Positions 1 through 9,357 are shown, counted from the stretch's first letter. The stretch is DNA of 64,000 nt from an uncultured Gammaproteobacteria bacterium (GCA_903928015.1 CAIYPF010000103.1:107977-171976); one strand, 5' to 3'. Numbers and translations are program-made. The notes: generated by a model not told the origin, from the letters alone.

Positions 1-102
1 CGCGATCCCGCTCACGGATCCTCGGTGCTGCTCACCTTCGTGACGGATTCGATGGGCTTTCTCGTCTTCCTGGGGCTCGCGGCGATCTGGATACTCCATT
101 GA
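1..102 (+). CDS. mgtE: magnesium transporter MgtE, C-terminal end (partial)
   Basis: This is the last 33 codons of a gene that begins before the window. The reading frame from base 1 gives RDPAHGSSVLLTFVTDSMGF followed by a hydrophobic run and a TGA at 100-102. The DPA..S.V..T..TD..GF..FLGLA pattern is the last transmembrane region of MgtE-type Mg2+ channels, inner-membrane proteins with cytoplasmic N and CBS domains. Only the final membrane helix can be seen here, so the identification rests on that short conserved piece. A homologous but unusual MgtE-like transporter cannot be excluded. Confidence 0.8.
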   Translation, partial: RDPAHGSSVLLTFVTDSMGFLVFLGLAAIWILH

Positions 103-195
103 TTCGTAATGCGCGCGGCCGATTGTTCCGGCTGCCTGCTGTTATGCTTTTGGGCCATCAGGCAGATTCCGCACCCCGTGCTCAAGGAGCCACCC

Positions 196-1020
196 GTGCC
201 GCTGTATATGGACGTCCACGAGATAGAAGGTGTCACGGCTGATGATGTGGCCAGGGCGCACCATGCCGACCTCGGCGTTCAGTCCCGGCACGGCGTGTCC
301 TTCCACCACTACTGGGTGAACGAGGAAAGCGGAAAAGTCTTTTGTGTCTGTTCCGCTCCCAGCGCAGAGGCCGCCGTACAGGTGCACCGTGAGTCCCACG
401 GATTGGTTCCCGGGAAGGTGATCGAGATCGATCAGGATGTCCATGACGCCATGATGGGCCGCGTGGGGAAGAACGCTGCCGATGCCGTCGTGTCCGAGAG
501 CGACGGCAAAACCGCTCTCGACAACCCTGTGCGCATGGTCATGTTCACCGATATCGTCGACTCCACGACCTTTGCGCAGCAGATGGGCGATGAAGCTGCA
601 ATGGACCTCGTCGAGCACCACGACATGATCGTGCGTGACGCGCTCAAGGCGCACAGCGGGCGTGAGGTAAAGCACATGGGTGACGGCATCATGGCGAGTT
701 TCTCTTCAGCCGTGCTGGCTGCGCGGTGTGCCGCGAGGATTCACCGGGACATAACGGTTGAGCGCGCGCATCCGGACTTTCCGTCATTGCGGGTGCGGAT
801 AGGCATCGCCGCGGGTGAACCCGTCATGAAGCAAAACGACCTCTTCGGTTGCACGGTGCAACTGGCTGCGCGCCTGTGCCAGTTCGCAGCGCCGGGCGAG
901 AGCGCCGTATCCGCAGGTGTTGCTGACCTCTGTGGCGGCAAGGGCGTGCAGTTCCAGGATCGTGGCGACCACACGCTCAAGGGCTTTGATCGTCCGCAGC
1001 GCGTCTTCACGTTGGCCTGA
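196..1020 (+). CDS. DUF4242-adenylate/guanylate cyclase fusion
   Basis: A 274-residue protein starting at GTG 196, chosen because AAGGAG (184-189) lies six bases upstream. A longer frame open from 109 has no such site. Residues 1-80 look like a DUF4242 (nickel-binding-like, ferredoxin-fold) domain: MDVHE at the start, then HHYW, CVCSAP and HRESHGL. Residues about 113-272 are a class III nucleotide cyclase catalytic domain, with the metal-binding FTDIVDST (117-124) and HMGDG (160-164) motifs and a C-terminal LKG.D.P..VF ending. It should make cAMP or cGMP from ATP or GTP in the cytoplasm. No transmembrane segment is visible, so the DUF4242 part may be the sensor. It precedes a lipoprotein and a molybdenum hydroxylase on the same strand. 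Family assignment is firm; product nucleotide and signal are unknown. Confidence 0.82.
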   Translation: MPLYMDVHEIEGVTADDVARAHHADLGVQSRHGVSFHHYWVNEESGKVFCVCSAPSAEAAVQVHRESHGLVPGKVIEIDQDVHDAMMGRVGKNAADAVVSESDGKTALDNPVRMVMFTDIVDSTTFAQQMGDEAAMDLVEHHDMIVRDALKAHSGREVKHMGDGIMASFSSAVLAARCAARIHRDITVERAHPDFPSLRVRIGIAAGEPVMKQNDLFGCTVQLAARLCQFAAPGESAVSAGVADLCGGKGVQFQDRGDHTLKGFDRPQRVFTLA

Positions 1021-1039
1021 TCCAGCGGAGCCCGCCACG

Positions 1040-1513
1040 ATGCGAAAGACACGCTTTCAGGCCATCGCAGTTGGGCTGTTCCTTTGCGCCGCGCTGCCGG
1101 GCTGTACCACTCCTGCGGTAGAGCAGTCCGCGTCCGCGATGCCCGCTCAACCCCTCACCGAACGCTGCCTGCGCGTCTCCGACATCCAGAACTGGCGCGT
1201 GATCGACAACCGTCAGCTGCTGGTGTTCGGGCGGCGCAAGGAAGACGTCTGGCACCTGAAGTTGTTCGCTACCTGCACCGATCTCGGGGTCTCCGAAACA
1301 GTCGCCTTCCGTGCCCGTGGCACCAACCTTCTGTGCGGGGATCCCGGTGACGAGATCATCACGCGCAACGGTCGTTGTTCACTCTCGTCGATGCGGCGCG
1401 TCGGCCCTGCCGAAGTCGCCGAACTCACCGACAAGCGCGTGCGCAAAGACATCGGCAAGCTGCCCCCACGCGAGCAGCAGCCCACACAAGACAAGCAACC
1501 GGAGAAGCAGTAA
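1040..1513 (+). CDS. DUF6491-like lipoprotein
   Basis: A 157-residue secreted protein beginning at ATG 1040. The N-terminus ([20 protein letters not shown] then GCTT) is a lipoprotein signal with a Cys lipobox (LPGC), so the mature protein probably sits in a membrane facing the periplasm. The body contains [20 protein letters not shown], then a later Cys pair (CGDPGDEI and RCSLSSM), typical of the small DUF6491 family of unknown function. Its stop overlaps the next start (TAATG, 1511-1515), so it is probably translated together with the molybdenum hydroxylase. No enzymatic motif is seen. The very hydrophilic tail ([15 protein letters not shown]) is probably disordered. Confidence 0.65.
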   Translation: MRKTRFQAIAVGLFLCAALPGCTTPAVEQSASAMPAQPLTERCLRVSDIQNWRVIDNRQLLVFGRRKEDVWHLKLFATCTDLGVSETVAFRARGTNLLCGDPGDEIITRNGRCSLSSMRRVGPAEVAELTDKRVRKDIGKLPPREQQPTQDKQPEKQ

Positions 1514-2001
1514 TGGCCACGGAATTCATGCTGAACGGCAAACCCGCGCGGGCGGATGCCGATGCGCAGACGCCCCTGTTGTGGGTGCTGCGTGAAGACC
1601 TGGAACTCACCGGCACCAAGTTCGGCTGCGGCAAAGGGCTTTGCGGCGCCTGCACCGTGCATCTAGATGGCACCCCGGTGCGTTCCTGTTCGCTTCCGCT
1701 GTCGCTCGCGGCCGGGCGCAGCATCACCACTATCGAAGGTCTGGCAGTCGACGGGCTGCATCCCTTGCAACGCGCCTGGATCGACGCAAACGCGCCGCAA
1801 TGCGGCTACTGCCAGTCCGGGCAGATCATGTCCGCGGCAGCGCTGCTTGCCACCAATCCGGCACCGACGGATGCCGACATAGACGCAGCCATGTCGGGCA
1901 ACATCTGCCGCTGTGGCACCTATCCCCGGATTCGCATCGCCATCAAACGCGCGGCGGAACTGATGAAACCCGCAGCCGTCGCAGCGGAGGTGCAGCCGTG
2001 A
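1513..2001 (+). CDS. molybdenum hydroxylase small [2Fe-2S] subunit (IorA-like)
   Basis: A 162-residue iron-sulfur subunit of the xanthine oxidase family. Eight cysteines define two [2Fe-2S] clusters: C39, C44, C47 and C59 in a plant-ferredoxin-like domain, and C97, C100, C132 and C134 in the alpha-helical domain ([10 protein letters not shown] and [10 protein letters not shown]). It passes electrons from the molybdopterin site of the large subunit to an external acceptor. The start ATG 1513 overlaps the preceding stop, and its own TGA overlaps the GTG of the large subunit at 1998. There is no FAD-binding medium subunit next to it. That matches the two-subunit isoquinoline 1-oxidoreductase or aldehyde-dehydrogenase type, which gives electrons to a cytochrome or dye. 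The substrate cannot be read from sequence. Confidence 0.9.
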   Translation: MATEFMLNGKPARADADAQTPLLWVLREDLELTGTKFGCGKGLCGACTVHLDGTPVRSCSLPLSLAAGRSITTIEGLAVDGLHPLQRAWIDANAPQCGYCQSGQIMSAAALLATNPAPTDADIDAAMSGNICRCGTYPRIRIAIKRAAELMKPAAVAAEVQP

Positions 2002-4178
2002 ACAATCTCAGCAGACGCGGTTTTCTGAAGGTCGCCGGTGTTGCCGGTGGCGGACTGGTGCTCGGATTCGGGCTCTCGGGCTGTGGCGAAAAAGCGCCCT
2101 GGCCGAACCTCGAGGCAGGCGTCTTCCAGCCCAATGCCTTTTTGCAAGTCAGAGCGGATGGCACGGTGGTGCTCACCGTTGCCAAGGCAGAGATGGGGCA
2201 GGGCGTGACGACGGGCTTTGCCACACTGGTTGCCGAAGAGCTAGGCATGGACCCGCTGGCACTGCAGCTTGCCTTCGCGGAGCCGCATCCGGACTACGGT
2301 GATCCCGAGAACCAGATCATGATCACCGGCGGCAGCAGTTCATTGAAGGGCGCCTGGACCCCGCTGCGCGAGGCCGCGGCGACGGTGCGAACCATGCTGC
2401 TCACGGCTGCCGCCTCCAGCTGGAAGGTGAGTGCGACGGACTGCGTTGTTGCGGGCGGCAAGATCCGTCTGCGCGACGGCTCGAAGGAGGGCGGTTTCGG
2501 CGAGTTTGCCGCTGCTGCTGCGGCATTGCCCGTGCCGCAAAGCGTCAGCCTGACGCCTGCGGCGCAATGGACCCTGATCGGCAAGCACGGCGCGCGCGTC
2601 GACGCAGCGGCGAAGGTCGATGGCTCCGCCACCTTCGGTATCGATGTGAAGCTGCCGGGAATGCTGACTGCCGTGCTGCTGCGTTGCCCGCATCAGGGCG
2701 GGAGCCTGAAGAGCTTCGATGGCGCGCGCGCATCGGCGGCGCCTGGCGTGCGCAGCGTGTTTGCCTGCGCTGGCGGCGTGGCCGTGATCGCCGATCGCTA
2801 TTGGAGTGCGCGCAGCGCGGCTGCTTTGGTGGATGTCCAATGGGAGAAGGGTCCCCTCGCAGGGCTCGACTCGGCTGCGATCGCACGCGAGCAAACCCGC
2901 CACCTCGATGAGGAAAAGGGGAAGGTCGTGCGTGAGGATGGCAATGCGAGCACCGTGGCGCCTGCCCGTCAGGTCAAGGCCGAGTACAGCGTGCCTTACC
3001 TTGCGCACGCCACGATGGAGCCGCTGAATGCCGTTGCCTCGGTCACCGCCGAGGGCGCGGAGATCTGGACCGGCAACCAGGCACCGGACGTGCTGCAGGG
3101 GCTGGTTGCACGGGCGCTGGGGCTTCCCGGGTCCAAGGTCCGTGTACACACCACACTTCTGGGCGGTGGCTTCGGGCGGCGCTGCATGCTCGACTTCGCG
3201 GTCGAGGCGGCGCTGGTCGCGAAGGCCGCAGGTGCCCCGGTGAAGCTTGTGTGGTCCCGTGAAGACGACATGCAGCACGATTTCTACCGCCCATCGGCGC
3301 TTGCGAGGCTGAGCGCTGATATCGCCGCCGACGGCAGCCTGCAAGGCGTGGAAGGCAGGATCGTTGCGCCCAGCATCTATTCGCTGATGGCCAAGGAAAT
3401 CGGGCCCTCCATGCTGCCCAACTGGATGCCTGCGGGTGTCATGGCGGGAGCGGCGGCGCTGGTCCGCAGCAGCGACAGCACCATCCACGAGGGCATTTCG
3501 GCGCTTCCCTACGATCTGCCCTATGTCCGGATGGAGTCCCTCGAATACGACCCGGGCGTCCGCTCCGGTGTCTGGCGTTCGGTGGGGCATTCCCAGAATG
3601 CGTTTTTCGCTGAAGCCTTCGTCGACGAAATCGCGCACGCGGTGGGCGAGGATCCTCTCGCGTTCCGTCTGAAGCGGCTGCCGGCCACCTCTCGCCATGC
3701 CAAGGCCCTGCAGGCCGTAGCGGAGGCGGCAGGATGGGGCAAACCATCCGCGGGACGCGTCCAGGGCATCGCGGTGCACGAGTCCTTCGGGACGGTGGTC
3801 GCCGAGGTGGTCGAGGTTTCATCGAACGCCGGCAAGAGCCGCATCGAGCGCGTCGTGTGCGCGGTGGACTGCGGCACTGTCGTCAATCCCGACGTCGTCC
3901 GGATGCAGGTCGAGAGCGCCGTCGTTTTCGCGCTTTCTGCCGCGCTGCACGGACAGATCACCATCCGCGAGGGCGCAGTCGAGCAATCCAATTTCGACAC
4001 CTACCCGGTTCTCAGGATGAACGAGTGCCCGCCGATCGAGGTGGTGTTGATCGCCTCCGACGCAGCCCCCAGCGGTATCGGCGAGCCGCCCACGCCGCCG
4101 CTTGCTCCGGCGCTTGCCAATGCGCTGTTCGCCGCCACCGGGGAGCGTCAGCGTAGCCTGCCGCTCTCGCTCGGCTGA
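1998..4178 (+). CDS. molybdenum hydroxylase large subunit (IorB-like), Tat-exported
   Basis: A 726-residue molybdopterin-binding subunit starting at GTG 1998. The start has GGAGG just upstream and overlaps the small subunit TGA. The N-terminus carries a twin-arginine signal (LSRRGFLK) followed by a hydrophobic Gly/Leu stretch and a Cys, so the complex is probably exported folded with its cofactor. Recognisable motifs are [17 protein letters not shown] near the N-terminal part, LGGGFGRR in the middle (Moco contact), and GIGEPPTPP near the C-terminus, which holds the catalytic Glu of the family. The length is right for IorB-type subunits that lack a fused FAD domain. Substrate is unknown; N-heterocycles and aldehydes are typical. 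moaCDE lies about 2.4 kb downstream. Confidence 0.9.
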   Translation: MNNLSRRGFLKVAGVAGGGLVLGFGLSGCGEKAPWPNLEAGVFQPNAFLQVRADGTVVLTVAKAEMGQGVTTGFATLVAEELGMDPLALQLAFAEPHPDYGDPENQIMITGGSSSLKGAWTPLREAAATVRTMLLTAAASSWKVSATDCVVAGGKIRLRDGSKEGGFGEFAAAAAALPVPQSVSLTPAAQWTLIGKHGARVDAAAKVDGSATFGIDVKLPGMLTAVLLRCPHQGGSLKSFDGARASAAPGVRSVFACAGGVAVIADRYWSARSAAALVDVQWEKGPLAGLDSAAIAREQTRHLDEEKGKVVREDGNASTVAPARQVKAEYSVPYLAHATMEPLNAVASVTAEGAEIWTGNQAPDVLQGLVARALGLPGSKVRVHTTLLGGGFGRRCMLDFAVEAALVAKAAGAPVKLVWSREDDMQHDFYRPSALARLSADIAADGSLQGVEGRIVAPSIYSLMAKEIGPSMLPNWMPAGVMAGAAALVRSSDSTIHEGISALPYDLPYVRMESLEYDPGVRSGVWRSVGHSQNAFFAEAFVDEIAHAVGEDPLAFRLKRLPATSRHAKALQAVAEAAGWGKPSAGRVQGIAVHESFGTVVAEVVEVSSNAGKSRIERVVCAVDCGTVVNPDVVRMQVESAVVFALSAALHGQITIREGAVEQSNFDTYPVLRMNECPPIEVVLIASDAAPSGIGEPPTPPLAPALANALFAATGERQRSLPLSLG

Positions 4179-4220
4179 GTAGGACCGGATGCCGTCCATC
4201 CAGCCTGCGGTAGGTGCCTC

Positions 4221-5336
4221 GTGAAGCCGGTGCTGGACTACCCGTTCGCCGGCATTCCCGGTGCCGGCCAGACCATCGAGATATGTCCGGGCGTGCTGTG
4301 GTTGCGGATGAAACTGCCTCTCGCCCTCGATCACATCAACCTGTACCTGCTTCAGGACGATGAGGGCTGGTGGGTGGTCGATACCGGGATGCGCGGTGAA
4401 TCCACGCGCAACGACTGGGAGTCGGTCTTCGCGTCTGCTGCCATGGGTGGCAAGCCGGTAAAGGCCATCGTCTGCACCCACTGCCACCCGGATCACATTG
4501 GTCAGGCGGGTTGGCTGAGCGAGCGCTGGAATGCGCCTCTCTGGATGACCTGGGCTGAGTACTTCATGGGGCGGGTGTTCTGCAGCCCTGTGTCCGAAGG
4601 GCCACTGTGGGAAGCGCGCGATTTCTATGCCAGAGCCGGCGCCTCTCAGGAGTTCCTCGACCGCATGGGCAAGGGAAACAAGGGCTTTTCGGCCATGGCC
4701 GAACCCATGCCCCGCTCCTTTCACCGGCTCTCCCACGGGGATGCGCTCACCATTGGTGGCAACCGCTGGGAAGCCGTGGTCGGCCGCGGTCATTCACCCG
4801 AGCACCTGTGCCTGCTCGACCGGGAGCGCGGATTGCTGCTCTCGGGTGATCAGGTGATACCGATCATCACCTCGAACGTGAGCGTGATGGCGATCGAGCC
4901 CGAGGCAAATCCGCTGGCAGACTGGATGGACTCGCACCGGCAGTTCCTGCGCGAAGTCCCTGACGATGTGCTCGTGCTTCCCGCGCACAACACGCCATTC
5001 CGCGGCCTGCACGCGCGACTGCGCTATCTGTTGTCGCACCATGGGGAACATCTGCGCGCGCTCGAGGCCGCGTGCGTGGAGCCTCGTACAGCGGTGGAAT
5101 TGCTGCCCGTGATCTTCAAGCGCTCACTTGGCGTCGAGCAGTTCTCGCTCGCCATGGGCGAGCTTCTGGCGCATCTCCATTACCTGATTGCGGACAAGCG
5201 ACTGGGGCGCGAGACGGGCGAGGATGGCCTGGACCGCTACCTCGCGGTGGATCGGGCCCGCGCCGAGCGCCTTCGCGATGGCGTGCACGACGCTGATGAG
5301 GACACCCTCATGGATTTCGAAGCGCAGGCGGTTTGA
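4221..5336 (+). CDS. MBL-fold metallo-hydrolase
   Basis: A 371-residue cytoplasmic metallo-beta-lactamase-fold hydrolase starting at GTG 4221, 43 bases after the molybdenum hydroxylase. The metal-binding signature is THCHPDHIG (H87, H89, D91, H92), with GHSPEH, the LLSGDQ Asp and a late PAHN His supplying the other ligands. The first strand VDTGMRG is also typical. Residues from about 270 form an extra helical C-terminal domain seen in the RNase Z/glyoxalase II-like group that hydrolyses thioesters, for example CoA thioesters. No signal peptide is seen. The last 29 bases overlap the 3' end of the convergent lipoprotein gene. The precise substrate is unknown. Confidence 0.85.
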   Translation: MKPVLDYPFAGIPGAGQTIEICPGVLWLRMKLPLALDHINLYLLQDDEGWWVVDTGMRGESTRNDWESVFASAAMGGKPVKAIVCTHCHPDHIGQAGWLSERWNAPLWMTWAEYFMGRVFCSPVSEGPLWEARDFYARAGASQEFLDRMGKGNKGFSAMAEPMPRSFHRLSHGDALTIGGNRWEAVVGRGHSPEHLCLLDRERGLLLSGDQVIPIITSNVSVMAIEPEANPLADWMDSHRQFLREVPDDVLVLPAHNTPFRGLHARLRYLLSHHGEHLRALEAACVEPRTAVELLPVIFKRSLGVEQFSLAMGELLAHLHYLIADKRLGRETGEDGLDRYLAVDRARAERLRDGVHDADEDTLMDFEAQAV

Positions 5337-6450
5337 GGCTTTCCGGCTCCAGATCCGCCCGCATGATGCGATCCCCTGCGAAAGACCCTATGTAGAGCGC
5401 GTCGCCGACGCGCTGTGCGACCGTCGCAGCACCCATCGGGGCGCCACGGTGAGACAGCAGCGTGCGCGTCTGCAGGGTGTCTGGGTCGAGTTGCACGATT
5501 TCGAAAGCGGCTGCGCAGGCCCCGTTGCGCACACCGAAGCACGCGTTCATCTCTACCGCGCTTGCCGTCTGGCTTGCCACAAGAAGTTTGCCGTCGCTGG
5601 TCCATTGGCTGTTGTCAGGCCCCTTGATGGCGGCGGTCCCGAGCAATCTGCCGTCTGCGAGCGAGATCTTCCGCACTTCTCCCGCGAGGTAGGCGTCAAG
5701 GAACAGCGTATTGCCCGTGGCATCGACCTGTATGCCGTTCGGGAAGGGCGCAGCTGAACCGGGCACCGGGCTGCAACTGCCTGCAGGGGTGCAGCGAAGC
5801 ACCAGTCCCGTGTCGAAGCCGAGCATGCCGCGCAACAGATACAGGTTTATGCCACCCACGGTCCATGCGTCCCGCGGGAACATATGCGAGACAAGAAATT
5901 CTCCGCCGGGCAGGGCGGCGACATCGTTCATGTAGGTGCCGGGGGGCGGAAGCGCACAGCCCCGCCACACGATCTGCCAGGTATCGGGGCCGCCCAGCAC
6001 TTCGAAAAACTCGACGCTCTCGCGCCCGCCGTGATTCACGACGAAGAGTTCGCGTCGTCCGTCGGGGCGCAGCACGAGGTCTATCCCGTGCGGAGAAAAC
6101 GCACTGCCGGGTGGTGTCCTGCAGTCCGTGCCTCCCCAATTCTCTTCAGAGGGCACCGTGAATTGCGGCAAGCGCGTCACGATGCCGCCGGCCGTGTCGA
6201 ACATCACCAGAGAGCCCGGGATGGCCCCGTCCATGCTGCCCATCTGGCTGAGCAGCAGCGTGTGACCGTCCGGAAGCAGTTCCATGTCCTCCGGGTTGGA
6301 GAATCCGCACACAGGCGTGAGTCCGGGCGCGGGCACGCAGCCCGTGACCGGAGGTTCTGCGCCGCAGGCCGCAAGCAGGCCAGCGAAGAACAGTGACAAA
6401 AGGGGAACTGCGAGGTTGCGCCGTATCGAGCGCGAAGGCTTGTCTGGCAT
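5308..6450 (-). CDS. SMP-30/NHL-like beta-propeller lipoprotein
   Basis: A 380-residue secreted protein read from ATG 6450. The N-terminus ([20 protein letters not shown] then ACG) is a lipoprotein signal with lipobox LLAAC. The body repeats strand patterns such as [52 protein letters not shown] and [14 protein letters not shown]. This is the layout of SMP-30/gluconolactonase and NHL propellers, which bind or hydrolyse small lactones and similar ligands. Metal-ligand residues could not be assigned. It is divergent from moaC, with about 90 bases between starts, and convergent with the MBL hydrolase. Product family is likely; function is unknown. Confidence 0.7.
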   Translation of the reverse strand: MPDKPSRSIRRNLAVPLLSLFFAGLLAACGAEPPVTGCVPAPGLTPVCGFSNPEDMELLPDGHTLLLSQMGSMDGAIPGSLVMFDTAGGIVTRLPQFTVPSEENWGGTDCRTPPGSAFSPHGIDLVLRPDGRRELFVVNHGGRESVEFFEVLGGPDTWQIVWRGCALPPPGTYMNDVAALPGGEFLVSHMFPRDAWTVGGINLYLLRGMLGFDTGLVLRCTPAGSCSPVPGSAAPFPNGIQVDATGNTLFLDAYLAGEVRKISLADGRLLGTAAIKGPDNSQWTSDGKLLVASQTASAVEMNACFGVRNGACAAAFEIVQLDPDTLQTRTLLSHRGAPMGAATVAQRVGDALYIGSFAGDRIMRADLEPESLKPPALRNP

Positions 6451-6538
6451 GGTCTTGCGTCTCGAAAGGCTGCTCGTCGCTATGGTAGTGTGCGCCTCGC
6501 CCGTGCGACAGCCGCGCGGGCCCTTCCGGAGAGCACCC

Positions 6539-7018
6539 TTGGTTGCACTGACGCACCTCAACGAGGCGGGCGAGGCCCGTATGGTCGATGTCGGCGACAA
6601 GCCGGTAACGGCTCGCGAGGCTGTGGCCGAGGCCTGTGTGCGCATGCACGCTTCCACCCTCGAGCTCATTGTCGAAGGACGACATCACAAGGGTGATGTC
6701 TTCGCAGTTGCGCGTATCGCGGGCATACAGGCAGCAAAACGTTGCGGAGACCTCATCCCGCTCTGCCACCCCCTCGGACTGGATGCCGTCGAGGTGAGTC
6801 TTGTGGCTGTGCCCGAGGAATCGCTGGTCCGGATCGTCACCCGCTGCCGGGTACAGGGTCGTACCGGTGTCGAGATGGAAGCGCTCACCGCAGCAAGCGT
6901 GGCCGCGCTCACCGTCTATGACATGTGCAAGGCGGTGGATCGCGGCATGGTCATAGAGGGCGTCCGTGTCCTCGAGAAACGGGGTGGCCGTTCCGGCGAA
7001 TGGACGGCGGGCGGCTGA
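6539..7018 (+). CDS. moaC: cyclic pyranopterin monophosphate synthase MoaC
   Basis: A 159-residue enzyme that makes cyclic pyranopterin monophosphate from the MoaA product in molybdenum cofactor synthesis. The usual MoaC start region ([20 protein letters not shown]) directly follows TTG 6539, which has GGAGAG six bases upstream. An in-frame ATG at 6449 would add an atypical 30-residue tail. Diagnostic motifs are [11 protein letters not shown] (substrate His), [20 protein letters not shown] and [10 protein letters not shown]. Length equals the family norm of about 160. It heads moaC-moaD-moaE-flavin reductase-NUDIX. moaA is not in the window. Confidence 0.95.
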   Translation: MVALTHLNEAGEARMVDVGDKPVTAREAVAEACVRMHASTLELIVEGRHHKGDVFAVARIAGIQAAKRCGDLIPLCHPLGLDAVEVSLVAVPEESLVRIVTRCRVQGRTGVEMEALTAASVAALTVYDMCKAVDRGMVIEGVRVLEKRGGRSGEWTAGG

Positions 7019-7022
7019 GTCC

Positions 7023-7277
7023 ATGCTCAAACTGAGATTTTTCGCTTCCATCCGCGAAAAGCTGGGGCAGGGCTCGCTTGATGTGAGAGCGGCTCCTGAC
7101 GTTGTCGATGTTGCCTCTCTCGTGCGCCATCTCGATGCTGGCCCCATGCCGGGATGTGCGGCCACGCTGCTTGCCGACAACTCACTGGTCGCGATCAACC
7201 GGCAGCTGGCAAGCCCGTCGACCAGTGTCGAAGACGGAGACGAGATCGCGTTCTACCCGCCGGTGACCGGAGGATGA
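7023..7277 (+). CDS. moaD: molybdopterin synthase sulfur carrier subunit MoaD
   Basis: An 84-residue ubiquitin-fold protein beginning at ATG 7023, four bases after moaC. It ends in FYPPVTGG; the terminal Gly-Gly is the thiocarboxylation site from which sulfur is transferred to the pterin by MoaE. MLKLRFFASIREKLG at the start and VEDGDEIAFYPP near the end are standard MoaD features. Its stop overlaps the moaE start (ATGA, 7274-7277), so the two subunits of the synthase are translationally coupled. Confidence 0.95.
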   Translation: MLKLRFFASIREKLGQGSLDVRAAPDVVDVASLVRHLDAGPMPGCAATLLADNSLVAINRQLASPSTSVEDGDEIAFYPPVTGG

Positions 7278-7765
7278 GCGCTCTGCCCGAGGTAGAGATC
7301 CGCATTGGCGGCATTGATGTTGGCGTTGAGCACGACGCGCTGCTCGCCTCCACGCCCGGCGCCGGAGCCTGTGTACTGTTTACGGGAGCGGTCCGGGGCG
7401 AGGGCGGGCTGGGCGCGCTTGAGGCGCTCGAGCTCGAGCACTACCCGGGCATGGCAGAGGAGAGCATTGCCTCTGTTGTAGCCGAGGCGCGCACGCGTTG
7501 GTCGGTCGGTGCAGTCCGGGTGATTCACCGTGTCGGTCGGCTCCTGCCGGGTGAACTGATCGTGCTCGTGGGCGTTGCCAGCGCTCACCGCGCAGAGGCC
7601 TTTGCGGCCGCGGAGTTCGTGATGGATTACCTCAAAACCAGGGCGCCCATTTGGAAAAAAGAAATTGGATCCGGCGCCGAGCGCTGGATCGAGTGCCGCG
7701 AGCGCGACGCCGATGCGGCGGCCCGCTGGATCGGCCAACACACACCCACCGGAGAGTCAGCATGA
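7274..7765 (+). CDS. moaE: molybdopterin synthase catalytic subunit MoaE
   Basis: A 163-residue catalytic subunit that, with MoaD, inserts the dithiolene sulfurs to form molybdopterin. Visible signatures are LEHYPGMAEESI, VRVIHRVGRLLPGE and the C-terminal RAPIWKKEIGSGAERWIEC. The two lysines of this last stretch (APIWKKE) are the catalytic region of the family. An AGGATG arrangement puts a Shine-Dalgarno inside the end of moaD. It overlaps the next gene by four bases. Confidence 0.95.
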   Translation: MSALPEVEIRIGGIDVGVEHDALLASTPGAGACVLFTGAVRGEGGLGALEALELEHYPGMAEESIASVVAEARTRWSVGAVRVIHRVGRLLPGELIVLVGVASAHRAEAFAAAEFVMDYLKTRAPIWKKEIGSGAERWIECRERDADAAARWIGQHTPTGESA

Positions 7766-8238
7766 GTTTCGACAGCCAGCAATTCCGTCGCGCACTTGGC
7801 CGTTTTGCCACGGGCGTCTGCGTGATTACCGCCAATCCGCTTGGCCACAAGCCCTTCGGTGTGACGGTGAATTCCTTTTCCTCACTGTCGCTCACGCCGC
7901 CGTTGGTGCTGTGGAGCCTGCAGAAGACCTCCGACACCATGGACGCGTTCGCGACCGCCACGAGCTACTGCGCCAACGTGCTTGCCGAAGACCAGCAGGC
8001 GTTGTCCGGGCGCTTCGCCAAGAAAGGCGACCATGCACTCGAGGACGCGGACTACCGCACGGGCGATGCCGGGCTGCCGGTTCTCCACGGCGCGCTTGCT
8101 TCTTTCGAGTGCGAGATCGACGCGCGCCACGATGGCGGTGACCACATCATCCTCGTGGGCAAGGTTGTTGCCATGCACGCGGGCGAGCCGGGCAAGCCGC
8201 TGCTGTATTTCGACGGTGGCTACCGTCAGATAGGCTGA
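7762..8238 (+). CDS. flavin reductase family protein
   Basis: A 158-residue FMN-binding split-barrel protein of the flavin reductase (RutF/HpaC-like) family, which reduces free FMN or FAD with NAD(P)H for a partner oxygenase. Typical segments are LGRFATGVCVITA, the GVTVNSFSSLSLTPPLVLWSL flavin-binding region (here given as GVTVNSFSSLSL then TPPLVL), and the late LYFDGGYRQI. ATG 7762 overlaps the moaE stop. No flavin-dependent monooxygenase is directly adjacent, so the partner is unknown. Confidence 0.85.
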   Translation: MSFDSQQFRRALGRFATGVCVITANPLGHKPFGVTVNSFSSLSLTPPLVLWSLQKTSDTMDAFATATSYCANVLAEDQQALSGRFAKKGDHALEDADYRTGDAGLPVLHGALASFECEIDARHDGGDHIILVGKVVAMHAGEPGKPLLYFDGGYRQIG

Positions 8239-8241
8239 GAG

Positions 8242-8796
8242 ATGCGTTTTTGCAGCGCCTGCGGGCGTGAAGTCGAGCGCCGCATTCCTCCCGATGACGA
8301 TCGGGAGCGTTTCGTCTGCGCGCACTGCGACACCGTGCATTACCAGAACCCGAAAATCGTGGTTGGCTGCCTTCCGGTTTGGGAAGACAGGGTGCTTCTC
8401 TGCCGGCGCGCCATTGCGCCCCGGGCAGGGTTCTGGACGCTTCCCGCAGGTTTCATGGAAAACAGCGAGACGACCCTCGATGGAGCCCGCCGTGAGACCT
8501 GGGAAGAGGCCCGTGCGCGCACCGAGGGTGAAGAGCTCTACACGCTCTTTGATCTGCCGCACATAAGTCAGGTCTACATGTTCTACCGGGCGCAGCTGAG
8601 CGAGGCCGAGTACGCGGCAGGGCCCGAAAGCACCGAGGTGGCGCTGTTCCTCGAGCAGGACATCCCCTGGGAAGACCTGGCGTTTCCGGTGGTGAGTGCG
8701 ACCCTCGAGCACTTCTTCGCCGACCGGCGCGCAGGCAATTACCCGTTCAGGGCGAGGACGCTGCGGCCCGAAGACTGGGCGAGGTTGCGGCGCTGA
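8242..8796 (+). CDS. zinc-ribbon NUDIX hydrolase
   Basis: A 184-residue protein with an N-terminal zinc ribbon (C4, C7, C26, C29) followed by a NUDIX domain. The NUDIX box starts at G70: GFMENSETTLDGARRETWEE, with the metal-binding REx2EE core at residues 84-89. The last Gly of the consensus is replaced by Arg91. Such proteins hydrolyse nucleoside diphosphates linked to another group; zinc-ribbon forms resemble NudC-like NADH or RNA-cap hydrolases and ADP-ribose hydrolases. It follows the flavin reductase by three bases and is probably in the same operon. Substrate not determined. Confidence 0.85.
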   Translation: MRFCSACGREVERRIPPDDDRERFVCAHCDTVHYQNPKIVVGCLPVWEDRVLLCRRAIAPRAGFWTLPAGFMENSETTLDGARRETWEEARARTEGEELYTLFDLPHISQVYMFYRAQLSEAEYAAGPESTEVALFLEQDIPWEDLAFPVVSATLEHFFADRRAGNYPFRARTLRPEDWARLRR

Positions 8797-8882
8797 TTGC
8801 GCCCTGATCTGCGTTGCAGCGACCGGCGTAAAGGCCGCGTCCCGAATTCCTTCACCGCAACAACACGCTGGAGAGCCATTCC

Positions 8883-9356
8883 ATGCCACACCCCAAGATC
8901 GGCAACCTCGCTCCTGATTTCACACTGAACAACCAGGACGGCAAGCCCGTCCGCCTGAAGGATTTCAAGGGCAAGCAGGCTGTCGTGGTGTACTTCTATC
9001 CCGCCGCCATGACACCCGGCTGCACGGTTCAGGCCTGCGGTCTGCGTGACTCCTCCGCTGAACTTGCCAGGCATGGCGCTGTGGCACTCGGCATCAGCCC
9101 CGACAAGGAAGCGAAGCTGCGCAAGTTCGCCGACCGCGACGCTCTGGATTTCGATCTCCTTTCAGATCCCGATCATGCCGTTGCCGAGGCATGGGGCTGC
9201 TGGGGCAAAAAGAAATTCATGGGGCGTGAAGTGACCGGCATATTGAGGACCACCTTTGTGGTGGGGAAGGACGGCAAGCTGCGCCACATCATGGACAAGG
9301 TCGCCACCAAGACCCACCATGCGGACGTGCTGGCGGTGCTCGCTGCCCTTGCCTGA
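8883..9356 (+). CDS. bcp: thioredoxin-dependent peroxiredoxin Bcp
   Basis: A 157-residue atypical 2-Cys peroxiredoxin that reduces hydrogen peroxide and organic hydroperoxides in the cytoplasm. The motif MTPGCTVQACGLRD contains the peroxidatic Cys and a resolving Cys five residues later, as in E. coli Bcp. The start ATG 8883 has GGAGAG upstream (8870-8875). GNLAPDFTLNNQDGKPV and the C-terminal THHADVLAVLAAL fit the family length. It stands alone, followed by a strong hairpin. Confidence 0.93.
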   Translation: MPHPKIGNLAPDFTLNNQDGKPVRLKDFKGKQAVVVYFYPAAMTPGCTVQACGLRDSSAELARHGAVALGISPDKEAKLRKFADRDALDFDLLSDPDHAVAEAWGCWGKKKFMGREVTGILRTTFVVGKDGKLRHIMDKVATKTHHADVLAVLAALA

Positions 9357-9357
9357 G

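Noticed and set aside
2340..3779. A 479-codon open frame on the minus strand inside the molybdenum hydroxylase
   Set aside because: It is a shadow of the high-GC coding frame of the large subunit, with no family motif and no ribosome site.
3819..4793. A 324-codon minus-strand frame across the molybdenum hydroxylase and MBL gene
   Set aside because: Both plus-strand genes carry clear catalytic motifs; the minus frame has none.
6449..6538. Earlier ATG start for moaC
   Set aside because: It adds about 30 residues not found in MoaC proteins and lacks a ribosome site, while TTG 6539 has GGAGAG and the normal N-terminus.
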